NCBI GenBank assembly: GCA_035995185.1
Contig: DASYKT010000011.1
Coordinates: forward strand, 124,001 to 188,000
Direction of reading: 5' to 3'
DNA length: 64,000 nucleotides
Source of the DNA: DASYKT01 sp035995185
GTDB lineage: Bacteria; Acidobacteriota; Blastocatellia; Pyrinomonadales; Pyrinomonadaceae
This document shows positions 42,907 through 52,600 of the stretch, piece by piece (position 1 is the stretch's first letter; each line of letters opens with the position of its first letter). Made by a program: the position numbers and the translations under genes. A model generated the notes under the pieces. The model saw only the letters and a list, made by a program, of their open reading frames with translations, was not told the origin of the DNA and did not search any database.

Positions 42907-43436
42907 AGCTTATCTAAAAACTTCTGCCGGAATTTTGCGACCTTTGGCGCGACCACCGCCTGGCAGTAAGGCTGGTTCGGATTATTGGCGTAATATTCCT
43001 GGTGATAATTTTCCGCCGGAGAATAATTCGAGACCGGCACGACCTCAGTAACGATAGGCGCGTCCCAGATATTTTCGGCCGTTAGTTCAGCGATCACTTC
43101 GTGAGCGGTCTTTTCCTGTTCCGGCGAATGAAAAAAGATCGCCGAACGGTATTGCGTTCCGATATCGCCGCCCTGGCGGTTGAGCGTGGTCGGATCGTGC
43201 ACGGCAAAAAATACTTTCAGGATATCGCGGAAAGAAATAACGTCCGGATCGAATTTTATCCGGATCACCTCGGCATGCCCGGTGTCACCATTGCAGACCT
43301 GCTGGTAGGTCGGATTTAGCGTCTGCCCGTTCGAATAGCCCGACATCACGTCTTCCACGCCTTTCAGATCGTCAAAAACCGCTTCCACACACCAAAAACA
43401 CCCTGCTCCCAATGTTGCTGTTTCTAAGTTGCTCAT
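42897..43436 (-). CDS. msrA: Peptide-methionine (S)-S-oxide reductase MsrA
   Basis: 179 residues. The family catalytic motif GCFWC (GAGCFWCVEAVF) is at about 12-16, followed by SGYSNGQTLNPTYQQVCNGDTGHAEVI and the NYHQEYYANNPNQPYCQ resolving-cysteine region near 145-160. MsrA reduces methionine S-sulfoxide in proteins using thioredoxin. No signal peptide, so cytoplasmic. Located convergent to the DUF4142 gene and divergent from the CsgG-like gene with 130 bp between. Confidence 0.93.
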   Translation of the reverse strand: MSNLETATLGAGCFWCVEAVFDDLKGVEDVMSGYSNGQTLNPTYQQVCNGDTGHAEVIRIKFDPDVISFRDILKVFFAVHDPTTLNRQGGDIGTQYRSAIFFHSPEQEKTAHEVIAELTAENIWDAPIVTEVVPVSNYSPAENYHQEYYANNPNQPYCQAVVAPKVAKFRQKFLDKLKK

Positions 43437-43494
43437 AGCAAAAGTCTATCAAAATCGCCTGAAATACACACTTTTGGCGACATCCCAAAAGTTA

Positions 43495-43524
43495 TTGGCA
43501 TTTAACAAAAAACAATGCTAACAT
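43495..43524 (+). promoter_or_regulatory. Candidate sigma-70-type promoter for the CsgG-like gene
   Basis: TTGGCA (43495-43500) is separated by 18 bp from TAACAT (43519-43524), a reasonable -35/-10 pair. It lies about 43 bp before the ATG at 43567 and before AGAGGA as ribosome site. The divergent msrA gene could use another promoter in the same gap. Confidence 0.4.
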
Positions 43525-43566
43525 GCTTCGGCAATCCCAGAAATTTTAATAAAAGAGGACCATACA

Positions 43567-45066
43567 ATGATAAACTCCCGCGACTTCCGCGCTATTTTTC
43601 TGTTCGCATTTTGTTTTTTTCTTTTGGCAATATCATGTTTCTCGCAAACGAATGGCAAGCCGACGGTCGCCGTGGTCGATTTTGAGATAAGGGCGAATGC
43701 CGGCCGCGATGCCGGGCGTGAGCTAAGCGATATGCTGGTAAACGCCTTATTGGAAAGCGAAAAATTCAGAGTAATGGAGCGGTCTAATTTATCACCGGTC
43801 CAGCAGGAACAGATCAAGGTGTTAAACGGCAGTGTCGATTCTGCGACCGGGGCGGAAGTAGGAAAGCTGATCGGCGCGCAGTTTCTGGTGCTCGGTTCGG
43901 TAACCGAATTCAGCGAGAAGAAATCAAGCGGCGTTCTGGGCGGCCTGACCAGCAAGATAAATATTCTGGGTTCGACACCCAAGGTCGTGACTTATGAGGC
44001 GATCATCAAATTCAATCTACGCGTGGTGAACTCGACCACCGGTGAGATAGCTTTTTCCCGGGCGGTCGAAAAACAGGTTAAAAACTCCGGCATATCGGAC
44101 GAAGGTGTCTACGGTGTCTCATTGAGCGGCGATTTTAAGAGCAAAGCTATGCAGGACGCCGTCAAACAGGCGATGCAGGAAACCGTGGGATTTTTGACCG
44201 AACGCATCGGGGCCGTTGCTTCACCGGTTGGGGTGACGCCCGTTTCCTCGGCGTCTCAAACCGCGGCTGCCGCAGACTGCTCGCGATTAACGAGCGGCGC
44301 CAAAGCCCCCAAGGTGATGATCGTAATTCCCGAAACTTACATTGTCCAAAAAATTCCCGATCCGGCCGCGGAAACCGAGATCATCAAAAAATTTGTGGAG
44401 AAGCGCTTTAACGTCGTCGACCAGAGACAGATAGCAGCCATACGCGACCGGGAAAAAGTGCTGACCGCGCTGCGAAACCCCCAGGTTGCCGCTTCGCTGG
44501 GTGCGGAATTCGGCGCCCAGATCATTATTATCGGCGAGGCATTCAGCGAAAGGGCCGGAAACCAGGGAGGCATGATCTCTACCCGGGCGCGGGTCGAAGC
44601 GCGCGCCATTCAAACCGACAATGCCAGGATATTGGCCGCTGACGGGAAACACGGATCGGGACTGGATATCACTGAGTTCATTTCGGCCAAGACTTCGCTG
44701 CGGAATGCCGGTTCATTGCTGGCGGATTATTTTATCGGGCAAATATGCCAGGCTTCTCAAATTCCGCAGGCTTCCTCGGTTATGTCGGCTTCACCGATGC
44801 CGGTCCAGGCCTCTTCGACGGTTGAGATCATGGTCTCGAATATTAGCTACGACCAGCTTAAAAACTTTACCGTTACGCTGACGGCTGTTCCGGGCGTCCA
44901 GAATATCGTGAAGACCTTCACCGGGAATGTAGCGCGCATAACGGTGGATTATAATGGCGACGCGGAAAAACTGGCCGACGCTATATCGGGTAAAAAGGTC
45001 GGTCTGATGAAGGTCAATATCGTCGGGTTAGCCGGAAACAAGATAGAAGCCAGCATCACAAAATAA
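43567..45066 (+). CDS. Exported CsgG-like multidomain protein
   Basis: 499 residues. Signal peptide about 1-27 (FLFAFCFFLLAISCFSQ, a possible lipoprotein-like Cys context LAISC). Residues 30-220 are a CsgG/curli-assembly fold: TVAVVDFEIRANAGRDAGRELSDMLVNAL, RVMERSNLSPVQQEQI, VGKLIGAQFLVLGSVTEF and FNLRVVNSTTGEIAFSRAV. A second similar unit at about 235-395 (VIPETYIVQKI, RFNVVDQRQIAAIRD, LGAEFGAQIIIIGEAFSE) and a final small alpha/beta module (VEIMVSNISYDQLKNFTVTL) follow. CsgG-type domains build secretion or envelope assemblies; this mix has no named function. Confidence 0.75.
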   Translation: MINSRDFRAIFLFAFCFFLLAISCFSQTNGKPTVAVVDFEIRANAGRDAGRELSDMLVNALLESEKFRVMERSNLSPVQQEQIKVLNGSVDSATGAEVGKLIGAQFLVLGSVTEFSEKKSSGVLGGLTSKINILGSTPKVVTYEAIIKFNLRVVNSTTGEIAFSRAVEKQVKNSGISDEGVYGVSLSGDFKSKAMQDAVKQAMQETVGFLTERIGAVASPVGVTPVSSASQTAAAADCSRLTSGAKAPKVMIVIPETYIVQKIPDPAAETEIIKKFVEKRFNVVDQRQIAAIRDREKVLTALRNPQVAASLGAEFGAQIIIIGEAFSERAGNQGGMISTRARVEARAIQTDNARILAADGKHGSGLDITEFISAKTSLRNAGSLLADYFIGQICQASQIPQASSVMSASPMPVQASSTVEIMVSNISYDQLKNFTVTLTAVPGVQNIVKTFTGNVARITVDYNGDAEKLADAISGKKVGLMKVNIVGLAGNKIEASITK

Positions 45067-45086
45067 AACGCGCGGGGCCGGGTCGG

Positions 45087-45785
45087 TTAATCCGTGATCT
45101 CGTCAAACGTTTGAATTATTCGATGGGTAGGTTCTTCGGTGAGTTCAGCGTTCCCTTTGCGCAGCGAAAGCGCGGTAATAAAGCCTGCGCCGCGGGCGGC
45201 GTCGAGTTCCGCCGGCACATCGGAAATAAAAAGAATATCCGCCGGGGCAAATTTTAATGCCTCGGCGATTTTTTTGTAGCTCTCGGTATCGCGTTTGGCG
45301 CCGGTAGTGGTGTCGAAATATTCGGTGATGAATTTGGTCAGATCGCCTTCGATTGAATGACCGAAAATAAGTTTTTGCGCCAGCACGCTGCCTGATGAAT
45401 AGATGGCGATCTTTTTGCCGGCGGTTTGCCAGCGTTTAAAGGCCGCAGGCACGTCGGCGAAAACCTCGCCCTTCAGTTCGCCATTCTCATATCCCTGCTG
45501 CCAGATCTTTCCCTGGAGGGTTTTTAGCGGTGTTGATTTGCGGTCGACCTCGATAAGAAATTTCAAATAAGCCGCGACTGATCCGGGCAAAGCCTCGTCA
45601 AATTCTTCTTCGTAAGCGGTGTCGGCGGAATGCTCTGCTTTTAGCGCGGCGATCTCCTCGCCTAATTCGGCAAAATGTTCGCCGACGTAATTATCGATAT
45701 TATTTGCAGCGTAAGGAAAAAGCGTTTTGTGAACGAAATCGATCGGGGTGGTGGTGCCTTCGATGTCGAGTAAGATTGCTTTCAT
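45087..45785 (-). CDS. mtnC: Acireductone synthase (enolase-phosphatase E1)
   Basis: 232 residues of the HAD superfamily. Motif I AILLDIEGTTTPIDFV near 3-18 has the D-x-E variant of E1 enzymes, then motif II YSSGSVLAQKLIF near 128-140 and motif IV ILFISDVPAELDAARGAG near 190-207. It enolises and dephosphorylates 2,3-diketomethylthiopentyl-1-phosphate in the methionine salvage pathway. Last gene of mtnB-mtnD-mtnC; the gap to mtnD (48 bp) contains a short inverted repeat. Converges on the CsgG-like gene. Confidence 0.92.
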   Translation of the reverse strand: MKAILLDIEGTTTPIDFVHKTLFPYAANNIDNYVGEHFAELGEEIAALKAEHSADTAYEEEFDEALPGSVAAYLKFLIEVDRKSTPLKTLQGKIWQQGYENGELKGEVFADVPAAFKRWQTAGKKIAIYSSGSVLAQKLIFGHSIEGDLTKFITEYFDTTTGAKRDTESYKKIAEALKFAPADILFISDVPAELDAARGAGFITALSLRKGNAELTEEPTHRIIQTFDEITD

Positions 45786-45833
45786 AAATTAGTGACAAGT
45801 AAAAGTGACGAGTGACAAGACAAGAATTTCTCG

Positions 45834-46400
45834 CTACTTGTTACTATTCACCGCAAAGTAATCCGCGCCGAAACACATCGGCTGGTAACTTGTGTCTACC
45901 CCGCTTTCGCTGTAGTAAGGCGTCCAGCCGGAGATGTCCTGAAACAAACGGATGGCGCGCACCGTGCGGTCGCCGCAGAGGTTGAACCAGTGCATTGTTC
46001 CGCGCGGCACACGGATCAGATCGCCGGCTTCCATCTCGATCGACACCACGTCGCCGCCGGGCGGCGCGATGTGAAACAGCCCGTGGCCTTTGACGATAAA
46101 GCGCACCTCGTCTTCGTCATGCCAATGCTCTTTGTTAAATTTATTGAGCATCACGTCGAGGTTCGGCGTGGTCGGCACAATGTTGATCACATCGGCGGTA
46201 ACATACCCGCCCGACACTTTCAGCTGTTCGATCTCAGGCGAATAGGCGGCCAGAATTTCTTCTTCGCTGGCATCCGGCGAGACACGCATCTCGTCCGCGT
46301 CCCAGCGCTCATAAGCGATCCCGATACCGGCAAGGTATTCAGTGATCTCCGCTGCATCGCGCAGGACTTGATCTTTACTTGGTACATTTACTACAGCCAT
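45834..46400 (-). CDS. mtnD: Acireductone dioxygenase (ARD)
   Basis: About 188 residues from ATG 46400. The open frame continues to 46487, but that stretch lies in a 30-bp inverted repeat and the family begins at MAVVNVPSKD-type sequence, so 46400 is chosen. The cupin metal site is HWHDEDEVRFIVKGHGLFHI near 88-107 (H-x-H-x4-E) and the second His in GTMHWFNL near 135. The enzyme oxidises acireductone to the methionine keto-acid precursor with Fe, or along a CO-releasing path with Ni. Middle gene of the mtn set. Confidence 0.9.
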   Translation of the reverse strand: MAVVNVPSKDQVLRDAAEITEYLAGIGIAYERWDADEMRVSPDASEEEILAAYSPEIEQLKVSGGYVTADVINIVPTTPNLDVMLNKFNKEHWHDEDEVRFIVKGHGLFHIAPPGGDVVSIEMEAGDLIRVPRGTMHWFNLCGDRTVRAIRLFQDISGWTPYYSESGVDTSYQPMCFGADYFAVNSNK

Positions 46401-46415
46401 ATATTTAAGGATACA

Positions 46416-46435
46416 GGAGACGGGAGACGGGAGAC
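46416..46435. repeat. Short GGAGACG tandem repeat
   Basis: Almost three copies of a 7-bp unit (GGAGACG GGAGACG GGAGAC) lie just outside the left arm of the large mtn inverted repeat, in the mtnB-mtnD gap. Confidence 0.7.
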
Positions 46436-46436
46436 A

Positions 46437-46513
46437 AGGCAGAAACGCGACAGTTATGGAGCGTGTCTCTGAAAGCCAAAAACACACGCTCCATAACTGT
46501 CGCGTTTCTGCCT
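46437..46513. repeat. Perfect 30-bp inverted repeat between mtnB and mtnD
   Basis: Arm 46437-46466 (AGGCAGAAACGCGACAGTTA, then TGGAGCGTGT) is the exact reverse complement of 46484-46513, with a 17-nt loop. The stem lies in the mtnB-mtnD transcript, beginning one base after the mtnB stop codon; a stop or processing site between the genes is possible, but no U-tract follows. Both arms are GC-rich enough to make a very stable structure. Confidence 0.93.
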
Positions 46514-46514
46514 A

Positions 46515-47123
46515 TTACAGCCGTCTTCCTAACACTTCAAAAAGAAACTCGAAGATCTCTATGTGCCGTTTTGCTTCGGCGATGTCTTTGCCCCAGGTGT
46601 AGAGACCGTGGCGGCGCAGGTAGACGCCGTGGCAATCGGGATTTTCATTCAAAACATTTTCGATGACGTGTGAAAGCGCGATATAATCCTGCGAATTTTC
46701 GACTATCGGTAATATTTCTTTGTGCTCGTGCGTGGCGACACCCGCCAGGCCTTTGAGCATCTCGTAGCCTTCGATCTCGATCGCACCGCGCTCAAAAAAT
46801 GTGTCGGAAAGGATCGTGCCCCAGACGGAATGGGTGTGCAGGATCGAGCCGGCTTCGGGTCGCAGGCGATAGATCGCCAGATGCAAAAGCGTCTCCGCCG
46901 AAGGCTTGCCAACGCCTTCGGTCACAAGGCCTTCGGCATCAACCGAGAGAAAATGATCGCCCGTAAGCCCGCCTTTTTCATTACCGCTGGCGGTGATGCA
47001 AAGCGACAGGGGATCGCGCCCCATCAGCGCCGAAAAATTTCCGCTCGTGCCCAGCACCCAGCCGCGCCGGTAAAATTCCGCGCCGCATTCTCCGAGGCTG
47101 GCAGCTAATTCGTCTTTGTTCAT
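46515..47123 (-). CDS. mtnB: Methylthioribulose-1-phosphate dehydratase
   Basis: 202 residues of the class II aldolase/adducin family. Key blocks: RGWVLGTSGNFSALMG near 20-35, ILHTHSVWGTILSD near 95-108 with the zinc histidines, and GVYLRRHGLYTWGKDIAEAKRHIEIFEFLFE near 168-198 (the third metal His). MtnB dehydrates methylthioribulose-1-phosphate in methionine salvage. Identity is helped strongly by the mtnD and mtnC genes that follow. mtnA and mtnK are not in the window. Confidence 0.9.
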   Translation of the reverse strand: MNKDELAASLGECGAEFYRRGWVLGTSGNFSALMGRDPLSLCITASGNEKGGLTGDHFLSVDAEGLVTEGVGKPSAETLLHLAIYRLRPEAGSILHTHSVWGTILSDTFFERGAIEIEGYEMLKGLAGVATHEHKEILPIVENSQDYIALSHVIENVLNENPDCHGVYLRRHGLYTWGKDIAEAKRHIEIFEFLFEVLGRRL

Positions 47124-47201
47124 TGACGAGAGTCTAACAAAAATGGCGAAACGCTTAAAGGCTGAACGCTTCGCCCTCAGATAGTTATAAACCGCCGCAA
47201 G

Positions 47202-48617
47202 TTACTTTGCGCCCGGAGTACTCATCACTTTTTTCATCCATGCAACGGTCCGGCTCCCTATTTCCGGGTTATAATTGTCGGCCCCGTACTGCAGATATTG
47301 CCCGGAGCCGTATAGCTCGTAAAATTTCCGGTAGGAATCGACCTTCATAAAAATATGCTCGGTGCCGGGCAGCAGCAGAAATTCGGCATTGCCCGGGTGG
47401 CTTTCGTTCACGATGTCGGCGATGGTCCGCGCATCGCGTGAGTTTAGCGCCTGGACGTCGAATTCGCCGTGCATCGAAAACACCTTACCTGTGACCCTGG
47501 CCCAATAGGCGCCCGTGCGGGACATATTCATGGTGTGCCAATACTCTGCGCTGCGGCCCAGAAAGTAGCTGCCGTTAAAGGGAAATGAGCCGGCCCTTCC
47601 TTCCATGATGTCTTTGTATTTTGGATTCTTGCGCAGCTCGTCAGGGCTTTTGCCAAGTTCGAGCCACTCATAAATAAAACCGATCGAATCGCGTGTTTCG
47701 GCTTCAGCCTGAACGTGGCTGTTTCCCGCATAGGTCGTCTGGATGCGCATAATGTCCAGAAAATATTCGAACCACGAACGCACGCCCGATCCGTAGGTGA
47801 TGATGCCTTTTGGCTGGTGCATCTCGGCGATGATCGGCGCGGTAAAGGCCCCCATCGAGTGCCCGAACATAAAGACATTATCTTTATCGACAAATTCATA
47901 ACTCAAAAGCTTTCCGTAACCGGCTTTGTTGACCGCGATCTCTTCATTGAAAGTTATGTCGCGACAGTCCTTGCTTGTGCGGCTATCGCCCAGATTAGGA
48001 CGCTCCACGCGAAAAACTACAAACCCGCCCTTGACCCAGTCTTCCCAGGCCTGCTTGCGCGGGTCTTTTGAATCGGGGCCTACTTCCTGTGACTCGCAGG
48101 GAAAACCCTGAACATAAAAGACCACCGGCAGCTTGCCTGTCTTGCCTTTTGGGATATAAGTGATGGTGCGAAGCTTGCCGAGCGGCATCTCAACCCAGTC
48201 GTATTTAACCTCCGCATTAGGAGAATTTTCGAGCGGGCGGCCGGTCATTTGTCCTTTTTTAATTGAAGGGATACCGCCGGAGATGACGGACAACTTGACG
48301 TTGTCACCAGCGCTCGTATTTCGGGCAAATTCAACCAGTTCTTCGACCTGCGAGAGGTCCTTGCCATTTGCCGAAAGGATCACATCGCCGGTTTTGATCC
48401 CCAGCGCTTCGGCGGTCGATCGCGGAGACACAACAGTGACCACTAAACCAGTGCCGAGCGGGATCTTGTTTGCGCCGGCAGCGGCTTCGTCAACCGGTTT
48501 GATCCCGATGCCAAGCCAGCCCCGGCGCGGAAGCTCTTGCCCGAATGTCCGAATGCATGCAGCGAACGCGATAAGTACGAGCCCCGCAGCAAAAAAGCCG
48601 ATCAAAAGTTTCTTCAT
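47202..48617 (-). CDS. Exported PDZ-domain alpha/beta hydrolase
   Basis: 471 residues. Signal or lipoprotein-type N-terminus (LIGFFAAGLVLIAFAACIRT, Cys near 22). A PDZ domain spans about 33-115: RGWLGIGIKPVDE, GLVVTVVSPRSTAEALGIKTGDVIL. The hydrolase part from about 130 has VFYVQGFPCESQ (oxyanion region) and the nucleophile elbow GHSMGAF near 255, with a catalytic His probable in PGTEHIFMKVDSY near 425. The fold resembles periplasmic peptidase or esterase families. Substrate unknown. Its upstream neighbour in transcription is an AraC regulator. Confidence 0.78.
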   Translation of the reverse strand: MKKLLIGFFAAGLVLIAFAACIRTFGQELPRRGWLGIGIKPVDEAAAGANKIPLGTGLVVTVVSPRSTAEALGIKTGDVILSANGKDLSQVEELVEFARNTSAGDNVKLSVISGGIPSIKKGQMTGRPLENSPNAEVKYDWVEMPLGKLRTITYIPKGKTGKLPVVFYVQGFPCESQEVGPDSKDPRKQAWEDWVKGGFVVFRVERPNLGDSRTSKDCRDITFNEEIAVNKAGYGKLLSYEFVDKDNVFMFGHSMGAFTAPIIAEMHQPKGIITYGSGVRSWFEYFLDIMRIQTTYAGNSHVQAEAETRDSIGFIYEWLELGKSPDELRKNPKYKDIMEGRAGSFPFNGSYFLGRSAEYWHTMNMSRTGAYWARVTGKVFSMHGEFDVQALNSRDARTIADIVNESHPGNAEFLLLPGTEHIFMKVDSYRKFYELYGSGQYLQYGADNYNPEIGSRTVAWMKKVMSTPGAK

Positions 48618-48712
48618 AATGTTTCCTTAAAAATATTGCCAAAAAATATTGCCGTTTCACTTTAACAGCACGGTAACGCAGGGAAATAGTATGAAAGTAA
48701 CTCGGGCAGAGC

Positions 48713-49546
48713 TTATAGCTTTTGAAACTGTCGCGGCAGAAATCCGGTGACTTCGCGAAACGTTCTCGTAAAGTGGCTTTGGTCAAAAAAATCACACCGG
48801 TAAGCTATCTCCGTTAAGGAAACCCCGCGTGATTTGATCAGCGGGAGCGATCTTTCGATCTTAAGCCGGCGCCTGTATTCGCCCAATGTGCAGCCAAGAT
48901 ACCTGGGAAAACATCTCGAGATCGTTTTGGGGTGTACGCCGGCCACCAGCGAGAGATCGCTCAGGGAAAGATCTTTGCCCCGATCGTCATGTAATAATTC
49001 GACAACCTTGTTCGTCCATTCGGGCTTGTTCATCCACGCGGGGCTATTTCGGGTTGTTCCGGCCTTATCACTTACCAGGCCCAGCAGCAGCATTTCGATG
49101 GAGGTTTGGGAAAATTCGTCGGGCATCAAAACTTCCTTGTATATCTTGAGCACGTTAAATTTGGCGCGCGCAGTATTTTCGACTGATTGTTTCACAGCGG
49201 ATTCAGCGACCCGGTTTTTCTCAAAGAAATTTGGATCAAAAGCGAGACTTATGTATTTTGTGGGAAATGTCGGGGTTATCGTCTGGTGCGGCTCGCCGGT
49301 TTCGAAAAACATCATTCCTCCCGGAACGCGTTCCGTTTCTCCGTCGTTTCTTTTATCGATCAAGCCTCCATTTAATAACAATGTCATATGAGGCTCTTCG
49401 TGATAATGAAGAAGGTCGCTGTTTCCCGTTTTAAGATGCGTCGAAACATATATGGCCGCGTTTTTACTGCGCAGCTCAAACCTCTCGGTCAGATGCAGAC
49501 CTCGATTCATTGCATTGAACCGGGAATTTGGCAAAGCATTACTCAT
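48713..49546 (-). CDS. AraC family transcriptional regulator with cupin-like sensor domain
   Basis: 277 residues. The N-terminal sensor domain shows LLHYHEEPHMTLLLNGGLIDKR and RVPGGMMFFETGEPHQTI near 45-90, typical of cupin effector domains. The C-terminal AraC HTH pair is at about 180-277: LSLSDLSLVAGVHPKTISRCFPRYLGCTLGEYRRR and GVSLTEIAYRCDFFDQSHFTRTFREVTGFLPRQFQKL, the family signature. It probably responds to a small ligand and may control the hydrolase gene 95 bp downstream; that link is inferred from position only. Confidence 0.85.
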   Translation of the reverse strand: MSNALPNSRFNAMNRGLHLTERFELRSKNAAIYVSTHLKTGNSDLLHYHEEPHMTLLLNGGLIDKRNDGETERVPGGMMFFETGEPHQTITPTFPTKYISLAFDPNFFEKNRVAESAVKQSVENTARAKFNVLKIYKEVLMPDEFSQTSIEMLLLGLVSDKAGTTRNSPAWMNKPEWTNKVVELLHDDRGKDLSLSDLSLVAGVHPKTISRCFPRYLGCTLGEYRRRLKIERSLPLIKSRGVSLTEIAYRCDFFDQSHFTRTFREVTGFLPRQFQKL

Positions 49547-49602
49547 AAAAACACAGATAGTGTTATTACGCGGGAACTTTGCTTTTTGTTTTTTCCGAAA
49601 GG

Positions 49603-52600
49603 CTAATGTTTATTTAGCAGGTAATGTTTTTCTTCTACCAAAAGTGCTTCGAGCGGGGAATTATCGGCTTCGAGTTCGGTGGAAGCGATCCGGTTGCGCC
49701 CCAGTTCTTTTGCCTGGTAAAGCATGTCGTCGGCGGCCTTGATCAGTTTGGTTTCGCTCTCGCCGAGGAAAGCAGCCACAGTGGCTACGCCCATGCTAAC
49801 GGTCAGCATGCCGTCGGTCGGTGAATTCTCATGCGGGATCGCCAGCTCTCTTACTTTCTCCATTGCTTCCTGAGCGATCGTAAGAGCGCCCGGCATATCG
49901 GTGCCGCCTAAAACGATGGCAAATTCCTCGCCGCCGAATCTGGCCACCAGATCGGTCGGGCGATTGATCGTGGAAAGCAATGCTTCGGCCACCGTTTTCA
50001 GGCATTCATCGCCGACGAGATGGCCGTAGGTGTCGTTGTAGAGCTTGAAATGGTCGATATCGAGCAGGATCAGCGAGATCTGCGTGCGGAAACGGATCGC
50101 GCGGTGCCACTCATCGGCCAGAAATTTCTCGAACATCCGCCGGTTGCCTATGCGCGTAAGCCCGTCGGAATTTGCCAAAAGCTGCAGCGATTCGTTGGCG
50201 TCCTTTAACTCCCGAGTCCGCTCATCGACGAGTCTTTTGAGTTTTCTTTCGCGGCGCTTCAGTTGATAGACGCTCACCTGCCAGGCGATCAGCACGCCGA
50301 CGGCGATCGCGAGGGCGCATAAAAGAATGAACAGCCTGGTCTGGTAAAAATACGGCAAGGCTTCGAACTCTATCGAAGAGCCGGCTTCCTGCCAAACGCC
50401 ATCGCTGTTGGCCGCGATAACTCTAAACGTGTAATGTCCGGGAGGAAGATGAGAATAGTAAGCAGTGCGCCTGGTGCCGGCATCTACCCAGTCCTGGTCA
50501 AGCCCTTCAAGTTTATACTTGAATTTCATCTGGCTCGATCTAAGGAGGCTTAATCCGGTATAGGTGATCTCGACATTTCTCTCATAGGGTTTAATTTCAA
50601 TATCTTTACCGGCCTCTGCTTTTTTACCGCTGACGGTGACGGATTCGATGACGACCGGCGGCGGAAGCGGATTAAAGGTTTCCATGGAAGGATCGACGAT
50701 CGAGATCCCGTTTTGCGTGGGAAACCAGAATCTGCCTTTTTCATCCTTCAGGCTGGCCGGCTGGCGTCCGCCGTTGCATTCGGTGTTGAGCATGCCATCA
50801 TCTTTGCCATAACCGACGCTGTTTATCTTTTCGATCCTGCCATCGAAAAAGTCGTTCAATTCCTGTTTGCTTACGCGATAGATACCGCGATTGGAACTGA
50901 TCCAGAAATTGCCTCTCTCGTCCTCCTGAAAAGCAAAGACACCGTTGCTGAAGAGGCCGTTTTCGGACTGAATGCTGGAAAAGCGGCCGTCTTTAAAGCG
51001 GCTCAGGCCTTCGTCGTAAGTGCCTATCCACAGCATGCCGTCTTTATCTTCATAGATCGTTCGGACATTGTTGCCTGCCAGGCCCTGTTCGCTGGTGTAA
51101 TTGACGAACTTTCCATTCTGATACAGGGTCAAACCGCCGTATCCGCCAAACCAGAGGCGCCCTTGGGAATCCTGAAAAATACTGGTCATGAAATCGCTGG
51201 GCAGTCCGTCTTTTGAATCGAAGGCCTCGTCAAGTTTGTAGTTCTTGAAGCGTAAAATCCCGCGGCTGGTTGCCGCCCAGATCATGCCGCTGCGGTCTTC
51301 GATGATCGAATGAACGTGATGAGATTCTGTCTCCGCTATCTTTCGCGATCTTCCATTTTCAATGACATAAAGAAGGCCCGCGGTCCCGATCCACATCTTT
51401 CCATTCGAATCTTCAAAAAACGATTGGATAACGGCATGCTCGTTCACATCATCGTAGGTTTTGTCCGGATTTTGTTTGTCCGCCTTAAAATCAACGGTCT
51501 CAAATTTTCCGTTTCGATAGATCGAAACTCCTTTTGTCGTGCCGACCCAGATATCGCCTTTATGGTCGCGATAGATCGGATAGATCTCCTGATCCCGCAG
51601 GCCGTCTTTGGTGCCCAGGGTTTCAACTACACGCTTGCGCAGCCGGCTGAGGCCGTGATTGGTCGCCAGCCAGACGGTCCCCTCGCGGTCTTTGAAAACG
51701 CGAAAAATTTGCGGGGAAATTCCATATTCCTTACCGTATATTTTAAACGCGCCGTCTTTGTACCTGACCATGCCCGCCCCGGCGCCTAAAGTTCCGCCAT
51801 TGGCAAACCAGACGCTGCCATCCGCTTCTTCCCAAAAAGAATGAAAGTCGACCCCTTCGACAAATCCGTGTTCTTTGCCAAAAATTTCCGCTCTGCCGTC
51901 TTTTAAGCGGAACGCGCTTTTGCCTCCGATCCAGAGCGCGCCTTCGCTGTCTTCAAACAGGGAAAAGCCAAATGGGTAATCGGGTATGTTTCGGGTGTAG
52001 TGGGTTTCCCGATCACCCGCATACTCGGTAACTTCACCCGGGGTTACGCGCCATAATTTTCCCGATCTGCCGCGGTATTCCTTGACGGGGCTTACCGGGT
52101 CGAATTCTTCACTAAAGACGAATTTTCCATCCCTGAGGTGATACCAGCTGCCGGGAGTCAGGTCTTTATTCTCGGTAAGAAAACGCACTTCGCCTTTTTC
52201 GTCAGGCGCAATAAGCTGGATGTCGTGTCCGGGAATTTGATCGGAAGTATAGGAATAGAAATTTCCATTTTGTCCGATCGACACTACGCCATCTTCCAGT
52301 GCGCTGGCGTAGATGGTGCCTTGCTTGTCACTATAAATGATGCCGAATCTGTTGCTTACGATCCCGGGAGTGTTGCTCTTATCGAAGATCGTGAACATCA
52401 CCCCGTCAAACCGCACCAGGCCGTCGAAGGTAGTGAACCAAATATAGCCATCCGGGGTTTGGGTCAGGCCTCTGACCCCGTTTTGCGGCAGCCCGTTATC
52501 GGTGGTCCAGGTGTCAAAGCGATATTCCGCCGCGAGCCGCGGACTGGCGGCGTGGCATAACAAAAGACAGAAAATAACGATGAATAAACGGGGATTTATC

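Noticed and set aside
46401..46487. 29-residue N-terminal extension of MtnD
   Set aside because: It is made of the 30-bp inverted repeat and GGAGACG repeats, and ARD enzymes start near the chosen ATG.
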